Of a stretch of 20,925 nt of DNA, positions 1-4,325 are shown one piece after another. Within the stretch, counting starts at the first letter, position 1; each line of letters starts with the position of its first letter. The notes under the pieces are model-generated. The model was not told the origin of the DNA. It saw only the letters and a program-made list of their open reading frames with translations, and did not search any database. Origin of the DNA: a virus; the IMG/VR virus record IMGVR_UViG_3300044990_000934, positions 1 to 20,925 of that record. One strand, written 5' to 3'. Made by a program: the position numbers and the translations under genes.

Positions 1-297
1 CCTCGTCTCCATCATAGCGGCGAGTTGAGCATCCACGAATTTGATGTGCCACCTGTCGCCGTCTGAAACTATAATCCTTAGGTCTTCCATAGCCGCGACC
101 GTTTCAGATATCCACTCTTCCGACTTTTTAAACCTCATGCGAATGCTCATTGGGGATATTTCAAACGCTCCATGCCCTGACCATGCCGACATGCAGAAGT
201 GAAGGAAGAGTCCCTGCTGGTCCAGATCGAACGAGCTGACCTTGCCTGTCAGCCAGCGGTCGTTATGGAATTGCCAGTATGGAAAACTGTTTGTCAC
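1..297 (-). CDS. Replication-type phage protein, N-terminal 99 codons (cut by left edge)
   Basis: The leftward frame is open from a GTG start at 297-295 to the window edge, 99 codons without a stop. The start overlaps the stop of the upstream RHH gene as GTGA (297-294), which fixes it. The N-terminus reads MTNSFPYWQFHNDRWLTGK, followed by an LDQQGLFLHFCMSAW stretch and later ISPMSIRMRF and DGDRWHIKF. Aromatic/Trp pairs followed by an 'xxGLFxxxxxxxW' helix are typical of the N-terminal domain of phage replication-initiation proteins (DUF1376 or Lin1244/Lin1753-like). That similarity is remembered rather than searched, so the function is tentative. The pairing with a small RHH regulator suggests an early replication/control operon read leftward from the promoter at 512-540. 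The C-terminal part, where a winged helix or helicase-loader region would lie, is outside the window. Confidence 0.75.
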   Translation of the reverse strand, partial: MTNSFPYWQFHNDRWLTGKVSSFDLDQQGLFLHFCMSAWSGHGAFEISPMSIRMRFKKSEEWISETVAAMEDLRIIVSDGDRWHIKFVDAQLAAMMETR

Positions 298-476
298 CGC
301 GTTGCCGCTCCCTTGCTCTGCATCATGGCGAAAACGGCGTCGCGGACGTGCTGAGATACGGGCATTCCCGTTTCCTCGGCGAGGGCAAACAGGTATTCGC
401 GCATTTTAGCCGTGGGCTTAAACCCGATCGGCTTTCCCTTGCGGGCTTTCGGTTCGGTCTTATCAAACTTTTTCAA
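294..476 (-). CDS. Small ribbon-helix-helix-like DNA-binding protein
   Basis: This 60-aa protein starts at TTG (476-474). The start is supported by a strong GGAGGATC ribosome binding site just upstream (leftward strand, about 478-488) and by the promoter at 512-540. A basic N-terminus (KKFDKTEPKARKGKP) leads into a short strand IGFKPT and two predicted helices (MREYLFALAEETG, then VSQHVRDAVFAMM). That strand-helix-helix pattern is the RHH/CopG-Arc fold, in which the strand of a dimer enters the major groove. The last bases overlap the GTG start of the replication-like gene, so the two are translationally coupled. It probably autoregulates the 477-633 divergent region. The fold call is from pattern only; the protein could be an antitoxin-type RHH, but no toxin is adjacent. 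Confidence 0.78.
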   Translation of the reverse strand: MKKFDKTEPKARKGKPIGFKPTAKMREYLFALAEETGMPVSQHVRDAVFAMMQSKGAATR

Positions 477-511
477 CTGTGATCCTCCGTGCTATTTGAG
501 ATGCAAAAAGT

Positions 512-540
512 ATCATAAGTGATCTATTGTCATCTCGCAA
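512..540 (-). promoter_or_regulatory. Leftward sigma70-type promoter
   Basis: On the minus strand a TTGCGA -35 box (540-535) and a TATGAT -10 box (517-512) are separated by exactly 17 bp. Transcription would start near 505 and read the RHH and replication-like genes. The -10 box overlaps a short palindrome, ATCA-TAAG-TGAT (512-523), a possible operator for an RHH dimer. Confidence 0.65.
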
Positions 541-633
541 GCACAAATGCACATTTTTAAACGTTTTTGTTTGTAATTAAAATGTGTTAATCTTGAAAAT
601 GTTGCTAATCTCAATCAGAGAGGAGTGCGCAAA
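541..633 (+). promoter_or_regulatory. AT-rich divergent control region with short direct repeats
   Basis: The segment between the two divergent RHH genes is much more AT-rich than its surroundings. It contains two related 10-mers, TTAATCTTGA (587-596) and CTAATCTCAA (605-614), spaced 18 bp apart. RHH repressors commonly bind short repeated half-sites in such regions, so these are operator candidates. I could not pick a convincing rightward -35/-10 pair here. The last part carries the ribosome binding site GAGAGGAG (618-625) for the gene at 634. Confidence 0.4.
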
Positions 634-780
634 ATGAAGCTAACCGCCAACATTAATGTAAAACTAACCCCACTTGAAAAGCGGAGGTTCCGCGCGATTT
701 GCAGCGCGTCCGGTGCTCCTGACGGTCAGGTAGCCCGCCAGTTAATCCGTGCGCTTTTAGTAGCCATAGAGGTATGTTGA
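634..780 (+). CDS. 48-aa ribbon-helix-helix-like protein
   Basis: ATG at 634 is preceded by GAGAGGAG eight bases upstream, and the frame ends in TGA at 778-780. The protein begins MKLTANINVKLTPLEKRRF, followed by RAICSASGA and a second helix VARQLIRALLVAI. A short strand (ANINVKLT) followed by two helices fits the RHH family. It lies divergent to the RHH gene at 294-476, so the two may form a bidirectional switch. Its 3' end overlaps, in a different frame, the tyrosine-recombinase remnant at 770-898. Only the fold class can be argued from sequence; the DNA target and role are inference. Confidence 0.65.
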   Translation: MKLTANINVKLTPLEKRRFRAICSASGAPDGQVARQLIRALLVAIEVC

Positions 781-898
781 GATTGCGGGTGAAATGGGCA
801 ACAGTCCGACGGTTTTTTATGAGCATTACAGGGCTTTGGCGGCTCCAGGCGATGGCGTGCGGTACTTCAACTTATGGCCGGATAGGTGCATGATTTAA
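770..898 (+). pseudogene. C-terminal remnant of a tyrosine recombinase (integrase)
   Basis: The frame from 770 to TAA at 896-898 reads RYVEIAGEMGNSPTVFYEHY, then RALAAPGDGVRYFNLWPD. This matches the C-terminal end of phage/island integrases, where 'GNSPxxxxxHYRxL' contains the nucleophilic tyrosine (HY at about 827-832) and is followed by an aromatic tail. The same frame is closed by TAG at 767-769, and the upstream Arg/His box region is absent, so only about 42 codons remain. If translated, it could begin at ATG 794 and give 34 aa. It sits about 600 bp from a tRNA-derived att-like core, as expected for an integration module. The family call is by motif recognition and should be verified by search. 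Confidence 0.55.
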
Positions 899-927
899 AT
901 GAAAAAGTTGAAAATTGTGTCATTGTG

Positions 928-956
928 TTGACTAGCTCAGATGTTTGGGCTATAGT
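928..956 (+). promoter_or_regulatory. Near-consensus sigma70-type promoter
   Basis: TTGACT (928-933), a 17-bp spacer and TATAGT (951-956) are each 5/6 matches to consensus at ideal spacing. The start site would be near 963, giving a leader of about 34 nt before the ATG at 997. It is the strongest promoter-like sequence I see in the left part of the window. Confidence 0.75.
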
Positions 957-996
957 GTCGACAGTTGAGAGCGGAACAACCAACGGGAGAGCGAAA

Positions 997-1188
997 ATGA
1001 GCAAGAACACGAGCGAGCGCAACGCGTACCGGACAACCTATCACCGCGACGGGACTGTGACGGTGTGGGATGTCCATCAGCAGGCGTGGACGCGGGTACG
1101 GGCCGACAGGATCGGCGATGCGGTGCTGGCATCCCTCTCGGATGCCGAGCGGCGGCGGATCTCGCGGATGGCGTTCAAGCGGGCCTGA
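997..1188 (+). CDS. Small basic protein of unknown function (63 aa)
   Basis: The frame is open further upstream, but ATG 997 is chosen because GGGAGAG (984-990) precedes it at good spacing and the promoter at 928-956 lies inside the longer version. The protein reads MSKNTSERNAYRTTYHRDGT, then a VTVWDV strand, and a C-terminal helix with ADRIGDAVLASLSDAERRRI. The first half looks like a short beta hairpin and the second half like a basic amphipathic helix. I do not recognise the family. Having its own strong promoter next to the integrase remnant suggests a constitutively or early expressed accessory or regulatory protein, which is inference. Confidence 0.7.
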   Translation: MSKNTSERNAYRTTYHRDGTVTVWDVHQQAWTRVRADRIGDAVLASLSDAERRRISRMAFKRA

Positions 1189-1243
1189 TCTGCCATTTCC
1201 CTCCCGCGCCCGGCGGGCAATCCGGGCATCAAGGAAAAAGACA

Positions 1244-1441
1244 ATGCACACATGCCCCCGATGCGGATATCCCGGCAAAGACCCTCGCGCAGTCGCCAGA
1301 GGTGCGGCCGGTACCGGAGAAAGCAAAAAACGTGATCCAGCCAAAATGCGGGCGGCTGGAATAAAAGGCGCGACAAAGCGGTGGGAAAAGCGTCAAGACT
1401 GCAACGATTCCGCAACGACACGCGAAAAGGCCAGTAAATAG
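1244..1441 (+). CDS. Zinc-knuckle microprotein (65 aa)
   Basis: ATG 1244 follows an AAGGAAAAAG site (1231-1240), so the longer upstream reading of this frame (overlapping the 997 gene) is not used. The protein opens with MHTCPRCGYPGKD, a single CxxC knuckle, then a basic Ala/Gly-rich helix (DPAKMRAAGIKGATKRW) and a charged tail. Small proteins with an N-terminal CPxCG followed by an 'AAGxKGxxxRW'-type helix are common in phage early regions, possibly as DNA-binding accessory factors. With one CxxC pair it would need a second ligand pair from a dimer to bind zinc. The last 45 bp also contain two GCAACG repeats belonging to the att-like structure. Confidence 0.6.
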   Translation: MHTCPRCGYPGKDPRAVARGAAGTGESKKRDPAKMRAAGIKGATKRWEKRQDCNDSATTREKASK

Positions 1442-1657
1442 GCCAAAAAACGCGGATTTCTAATCCGGCGGTCGCGTGTTCGAGTCACGCCGGGGGTGTC
1501 ATCTTCCAACCCCCTCAAAAGCCCATATTAAAGGGCATTTCGGCCACAATTCCCGCGTTTTCCCCTCCCTGGCCGTCTCCATCGCAAGCGGCGTTTCCCG
1601 ACTTTAAGCGGCTTTAAGCGGCGTTTGGCGGTCGTTTTCTGCAACGCTATTGCAACG
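1401..1657 (+). repeat. Two pairs of GCAACG repeats flanking the tRNA-like core (attP-like arms)
   Basis: GCAACG occurs at 1401-1406 and 1412-1417 on the left of the tRNA-derived segment and at 1641-1646 and 1652-1657 on the right. Both pairs have a period of exactly 11 bp, about one helical turn. Paired direct repeats on both sides of a tRNA 3' core are the layout of integrase arm-type sites in attP. An alternative is terminase small-subunit binding sites near a cos site, since terminase genes lie about 2.2 kb downstream. Confidence 0.4.
1452..1498 (+). other. 3' half of a tRNA-Arg(UCU)-like gene, probable attachment core
   Basis: The segment contains an anticodon arm with 7-nt loop TTTCTAA (1457-1463; anticodon TCT at 1459-1461), a stem GCGGA/TCCGG whose outermost pair is mismatched, a five-base variable region, and a perfect T arm GCGTG-TTCGAGT-CACGC (1474-1490) with the conserved TTCRANY loop. 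It ends with CGGGGGT (1491-1497) and a discriminator G. No D arm or ACCCCCG 5' acceptor strand lies upstream, so it is not a functional tRNA. Phages integrating in tRNA genes carry exactly such 3' halves as their att core. CCA is not encoded. Identity as an att site is inference. Confidence 0.55.
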
Positions 1658-1685
1658 GCGCGGCGGGCGTGGTATTGGCTGAGAC
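1499..1685. other. Noncoding stretch with hairpin and short tandem repeats
   Basis: No convincing gene lies between the tRNA-like segment and ATG 1686. GGGGGT (1492-1497) can pair with ACCCCC (1509-1514), a hairpin just after the tRNA-like end. AAGCGGCGTTT occurs at 1586-1596 and again at 1616-1626. Between them TTTAAGCGGC is tandemly duplicated (1603-1622). The repeats suggest a protein-binding region, such as an integrase arm, cos or packaging site. Confidence 0.4.
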
Positions 1686-1928
1686 ATGAACAGAGACGGG
1701 AACAACCGCACCCCTTCGCAACGCGCATTCGGCAAGATCGGCCTGCCGTCCTCAGAGCGCACGGGAAAGGCCACAGACCGCCTTGAGCTGATCAAGCGGC
1801 TATGGCGCAAGGGCGTTGTCGATCAGCGTTGCCTCATGGCCCGCGTCAGGGCGCTTGACAGGGATAGCGCGATCACGGCGCGGATACCGGATGAACTTTT
1901 AAGCATGGTGGAGGGTCAGGAGGAATGA
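1686..1928 (+). CDS. Small hypothetical protein (80 aa), first gene of the coupled cluster
   Basis: ATG 1686 begins MNRDGNNRTPSQRAFGKIGL, followed by a charged helical region (RLELIKRLWRKGVVDQRCLM) and a C-terminal RIPDELLSMVEGQEE. The ribosome binding site upstream is weak. The stop codon TGA (1926-1928) overlaps the next ATG (1925) as ATGA, which supports the reading frame. The composition is mostly alpha-helical and basic in the first half. I do not recognise a family. Its place at the head of an overlapping run of small genes before the terminase is where phages often carry HTH-like or packaging-associated small proteins. Confidence 0.55.
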   Translation: MNRDGNNRTPSQRAFGKIGLPSSERTGKATDRLELIKRLWRKGVVDQRCLMARVRALDRDSAITARIPDELLSMVEGQEE

Positions 1929-2200
1929 AAACCGGAGGGATTATGTCTGCACCAATTCCGCCCGAAGGATACGCCCTGGTTGAGAAGCGCGAAATCACCA
2001 TTGTTTATTCGTGGCTCTGGTGGAGCGCCAGCCGCCAGCAATGGGAGCCGACCGCCGTGGCGGGCGAAACCTACCCCGAAACCAGCGTTCATTTCTACTG
2101 CCGGCCGATCATCGATTTTGCCGAGTTGAGGTGTCTGATTGAGCAGAGCGAGGCGATTAACGCACGGATGCGTGAATGGGTAGAGGAGGCACGGCAATGA
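1925..2200 (+). CDS. Hypothetical protein, Trp-rich (91 or 85 aa)
   Basis: Two starts are possible: ATG 1925 (ATGA overlap with the upstream stop, GGAGG just before) or ATG 1943 (GGAGGG three bases upstream), which begins MSAPIPPEGYALVEKREITI. The second looks like a more natural N-terminus; the first fits the coupling pattern. The protein has a WLWWSASRQQW segment, several beta-strand-like stretches and a helical C-terminus (CLIEQSEAINARMREWVEEA). The TGA at 2198-2200 overlaps the next start. Family not recognised; probably a cytosolic phage accessory protein. Confidence 0.6.
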   Translation: MKTGGIMSAPIPPEGYALVEKREITIVYSWLWWSASRQQWEPTAVAGETYPETSVHFYCRPIIDFAELRCLIEQSEAINARMREWVEEARQ

Positions 2201-2322
2201 AAAAGGTCACGGAGTGGCTACAGGTCGTCGTCATGTTTCCGGCCATTGTTGCCGTGGGCATCTTAGCCCTGCTGTTGATTGCGTTTGTCCGCGTTGACGA
2301 GACGGAAGCGGGGGAGGAGTGA
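2197..2322 (+). CDS. Single-pass membrane microprotein (41 aa)
   Basis: ATG 2197 overlaps the upstream stop as ATGA and is preceded by AGAGGAGG (2182-2189). The protein has a short basic/amphipathic start (MKKVTEWLQ), one hydrophobic helix from about residue 10 to 31 (VVVMFPAIVAVGILALLLIA), and an acidic tail (RVDETEAGEE). Its TGA overlaps the next gene's GTG as GTGA. Charges favour a lysine-bearing end inside by the positive-inside rule. It is too small and too far from lysis genes to be called a holin with confidence. A membrane-associated partner for the adjacent phosphoesterase or a superinfection-exclusion peptide is also possible. Coding status is well supported by the two overlaps. Confidence 0.65.
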   Translation: MKKVTEWLQVVVMFPAIVAVGILALLLIAFVRVDETEAGEE

Positions 2323-3254
2323 GCAACGAAGAAGTGATTCTTACGACAAAAGTTTCCCCGTTGCGGCTTAAGTCCGTAGCGCAGCCGTGGAGCCTGTTTC
2401 TGACTGGCGACATACATCAGGGCGTAGACAATCACCATAACACCGGCTATCGGAAAATGATTTCCGAGTGCGTCAAAATGAAGGCCAAGAAACAGCCCTT
2501 CAAGGTCATTTACACGGGGGATGAAAACGACATCGCCAGCGGATCTGAGCGGGCCGGAATGATGGCGGCGAACCTCCACGGCGGCACGATCAAGACTATG
2601 GATCAGATGTTTGCCGAAAAGTGCGATGAGCTTATCGAGATGAATAAACCCATTGCCGAAGAAATTATCGGATGGGTTCAGGGCAATCACTTCTGGCGCT
2701 TCTCCACGTCGAACACGCGTAAGGGCTACCACGAGGGGATGACATCGACCGAGTACATTTGCCGCAAACTGGGCAATCATTGGCTAGGCTTCATGTCCTG
2801 CATCGTCATCAGCGCCAAAGACGATAACAACGTCCAAGTTCCTTACAAAGTCGTCGTCTGCCACGGAAAAACGGCATGCGCGACGGCGGGCGGCGCGATC
2901 AACCAAGTCCAGAACCTACGCAAGATATGGCCTCTTGCAGACACCTATTGCCTTGCCCACGACCACAAGCTGTTGGCCGTCAAGGAGCCGCAGCTAGACA
3001 TTGACGTTTCCCCCAAGAGCGCCTGCGACTACAGCACGTCTAACATGGAGCACTTTAGGGTCACATCCAAGGATCAGATCCTTTGCCGTTCAGGCAGCCA
3101 ACTCAAGAGCTACGAGCCGGGCGTGCCAAGCTATGCGGTAGGGCGCATGTATCACCCGTCTTCCCTTGGATGCGTGACGATTGAAGTTAAAGGCCATAGG
3201 CGCATGACAGATGGCGGCCGGAACTTTGAATGGGAGCATACGGCAAGGATATGA
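2319..3254 (+). CDS. Calcineurin-like metallophosphoesterase
   Basis: A GTG start at 2319 overlaps the upstream stop (GTGA) and follows GGGGAGGAG. All hallmark blocks of the two-metal calcineurin-like fold are present in order: GDIHQG (D31, H33), GDENDIAS (D68, D71), GNHFW (N123, H124), VVCHGK (H182) and AHDHK (H214, H216). At 311 aa it is the size of phage-encoded family members often found among small genes before the terminase. Such enzymes hydrolyse phosphomono- or diesters, and some act on nucleic acids or cyclic nucleotides, but the substrate cannot be read from these motifs. It is cytosolic, with no signal peptide. The C-terminal 90 residues lack recognised motifs. Its position in a coupled run suggests an accessory, perhaps counter-defence or DNA-processing, role. 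Confidence 0.85.
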   Translation: MSNEEVILTTKVSPLRLKSVAQPWSLFLTGDIHQGVDNHHNTGYRKMISECVKMKAKKQPFKVIYTGDENDIASGSERAGMMAANLHGGTIKTMDQMFAEKCDELIEMNKPIAEEIIGWVQGNHFWRFSTSNTRKGYHEGMTSTEYICRKLGNHWLGFMSCIVISAKDDNNVQVPYKVVVCHGKTACATAGGAINQVQNLRKIWPLADTYCLAHDHKLLAVKEPQLDIDVSPKSACDYSTSNMEHFRVTSKDQILCRSGSQLKSYEPGVPSYAVGRMYHPSSLGCVTIEVKGHRRMTDGGRNFEWEHTARI

Positions 3255-3451
3255 GCATGAACTCTTGGACGCGCAAGATGAAGCAGGCATTCAACGAGGG
3301 GTGCCACGCAGGCGAACATGGGCAACCCGCGCGCGCTACCGAGACCGATACGGCGCATGAAGCAGGCGCGCGGATCAAGGGCTACGAGGTTGGGGCGGAG
3401 ATGCGCAGGCAGGAAGCGGAATGGACAAGGCATAGGAGGGGGCAGCAGTGA
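3251..3451 (+). CDS. Small charged helical protein (66 aa)
   Basis: The frame is open slightly upstream (an ATG at 3230), but ATG 3251 overlaps the phosphoesterase stop as ATGA and has AAGGAT before it; ATG 3257 is a further alternative. The sequence starts MSMNSWTRKMKQAFNEGCHA and contains an EAGARIKGYEVGAEMRRQEAEW helix-rich region ending RHRRGQQ. It is hydrophilic, with no membrane segment or cysteine motif. Repeated small-residue/charged patterns (FNEGCHAGEHG, EAGARIKGYEVGAEM) suggest a helical bundle. Similar 'GxxAGxxxGxExG' microproteins occur next to packaging genes in phages, but I cannot name a family. Confidence 0.6.
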   Translation: MSMNSWTRKMKQAFNEGCHAGEHGQPARATETDTAHEAGARIKGYEVGAEMRRQEAEWTRHRRGQQ

Positions 3452-3702
3452 GCGACTGCACATGCGCGATCTGCGGCCTGCCCATCGAGCGGCAGCGGTT
3501 TGGCCCTGCACCGACAACGCATCCAGGCGCATGCAGGACGGCGCGGAACCTTGAGTTGAGGCGCGTGACGGTTGCCGAGTGGCGAAGGCGCAACAAGGGC
3601 AATGGGTGGACGGTGGAAGGGGAGAGCATCGTCAAGCGGATGATGCAGAAGGTCAGACAGATAAACGATCAGATTGAAATAGAAGCAGAGGTACAGAGGT
3701 GA
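3448..3702 (+). CDS. Putative zinc-finger small protein (84 aa)
   Basis: GTG 3448 overlaps the previous stop (GTGA) and has a strong AGGAGGGGG site at about 3434-3442. The N-terminus SDCTCAICGLPI carries C6 and C9; H25 and C29 in THPGACR can complete a CxxC...HxxxC zinc site. A basic helix follows (TARNLELRRVTVAEWRRRNK), and the C-terminus looks like an amphipathic helix (SIVKRMMQKVRQINDQIEIE). A compact zinc finger with a basic helix suggests nucleic-acid binding. The role in the phage is unknown. The TGA overlaps a following GTG at 3699. Confidence 0.6.
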   Translation: MSDCTCAICGLPIERQRFGPAPTTHPGACRTARNLELRRVTVAEWRRRNKGNGWTVEGESIVKRMMQKVRQINDQIEIEAEVQR

Positions 3703-3848
3703 AACGCAATTACTTAGTCTCTCTGTGTGGGCAGACCTGTCAAGACAAAACGAAATGTTTAGAGTTGCTGCACCCCCGTCATAGGTTCCCTGTAGGGGGT
3801 GTACGCGCCTCAGGTGCGGAGTCCGGTGCTTTTCCTCGTACACCGTAA
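3699..3848 (+). CDS. Possible 49-aa microprotein filling the gap before terminase
   Basis: A GTG at 3699 overlaps the upstream stop as GTGA, and the frame runs to TAA at 3846-3848, almost exactly filling the space before the terminase gene. The product would begin MKRNYLVSLCGQTCQDKTKC, with three cysteines, and end in a Pro/Gly/Arg-rich tail. The overlap and an AGAGG upstream argue for translation. However, the same DNA forms competing inverted repeats, so it may instead be a structured leader, or a leader peptide of an attenuator. Treat as a low-confidence gene. Confidence 0.35.
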   Translation: MKRNYLVSLCGQTCQDKTKCLELLHPRHRFPVGGVRASGAESGAFPRTP

Positions 3849-3866
3849 AATATTAAGGGTTTACCA
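3769..3866 (+). promoter_or_regulatory. Mutually exclusive inverted repeats in the terminase leader
   Basis: CACCCCC (3771-3777) can pair with GGGGGTG (3795-3801). The right arm overlaps GGTGTAC (3798-3804), which is perfectly complementary to GTACACC (3838-3844). Both hairpins cannot form together. A third short pair, GTAAA (3845-3849) with TTTAC (3860-3864), would place the ribosome binding site AAGGG (about 3855-3859) of the terminase small subunit in its loop. This looks like a switchable leader, but neither hairpin is followed by a U tract, so control would be translational rather than by intrinsic termination. Confidence 0.4.
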
Positions 3867-4325
3867 GTGAACCTCAACAAGTCAGCCATCGCCTCCCGCC
3901 TCGGCATCAGCGCCGCCGCCGTGGGGCAGTTGCTCAAGGCTCCCGACGCGCCCGCTGAAGTCGAAAAGGGGCTATTTGACCTCGCCGCCGTCCGTGCCTT
4001 CTGGAAGTCCCGCAAGGCGCTCGACAAGGCCAAGCCTACCGGAAGCTATGCCGACGAACTCAAGGCCAAGACAGCCGCACAGCGGGCGCTTCTGGAGTTG
4101 GACTTGGAAGTGAAGCGCGGCAACCTGATCGACCGGGACACCGTGGAGATGCAGCAGCGGGCATTCGTTCAGGTCGTCCAATCCGACCTGCTCAATGCCC
4201 ACACGACCCTCGCGCTGCTGGTATCGGGCAAGACCGGCGCAGACCTGGAAACCGAGATCAAGGGCTTCATGCGGCGACTGATCCAGAGCTGGCAGAAGTT
4301 GGCAAAAAAAGAGGGCGGGAAGTGA
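3867..4325 (+). CDS. Terminase small subunit (Nu1-like)
   Basis: This 152-aa protein starts at GTG 3867 with AAGGG seven bases upstream, and its stop overlaps the GTG of the large subunit (GTGA). The first 50 residues form a winged-helix-like DNA-binding segment: NKSAIASRLGISAAAVGQLL, then a short wing and FDLAAVRAFWKSRK, the typical 'helix-turn-helix plus DLxxVxxW' pattern of lambda Nu1-type subunits. The middle (ELKAKTAAQRALLELDLEVK) is a long helix for oligomerisation followed by RGNLIDRDTVE, also typical. Lambda Nu1 is 181 aa. It would recognise the packaging site on concatemeric DNA and load the large subunit. Position immediately upstream of a GpA-type large subunit makes the call firm. 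Confidence 0.85.
   Translation: MNLNKSAIASRLGISAAAVGQLLKAPDAPAEVEKGLFDLAAVRAFWKSRKALDKAKPTGSYADELKAKTAAQRALLELDLEVKRGNLIDRDTVEMQQRAFVQVVQSDLLNAHTTLALLVSGKTGADLETEIKGFMRRLIQSWQKLAKKEGGK

Noticed and set aside
774-892. A 39-aa ORF in the frame ATGTTGAGA...
   Set aside because: It overlaps the recombinase-like frame, shows no recognisable features, and lacks a good ribosome binding site.
1452-1540. A circularly permuted or complete tRNA (ACCCCC at 1509 pairing with GGGGGT at 1492)
   Set aside because: ACCCCC lies after the 3' half and is not followed by a D arm with GG in its loop; no 5' half precedes the anticodon arm. A simple hairpin plus att-type tRNA fragment is more economical.
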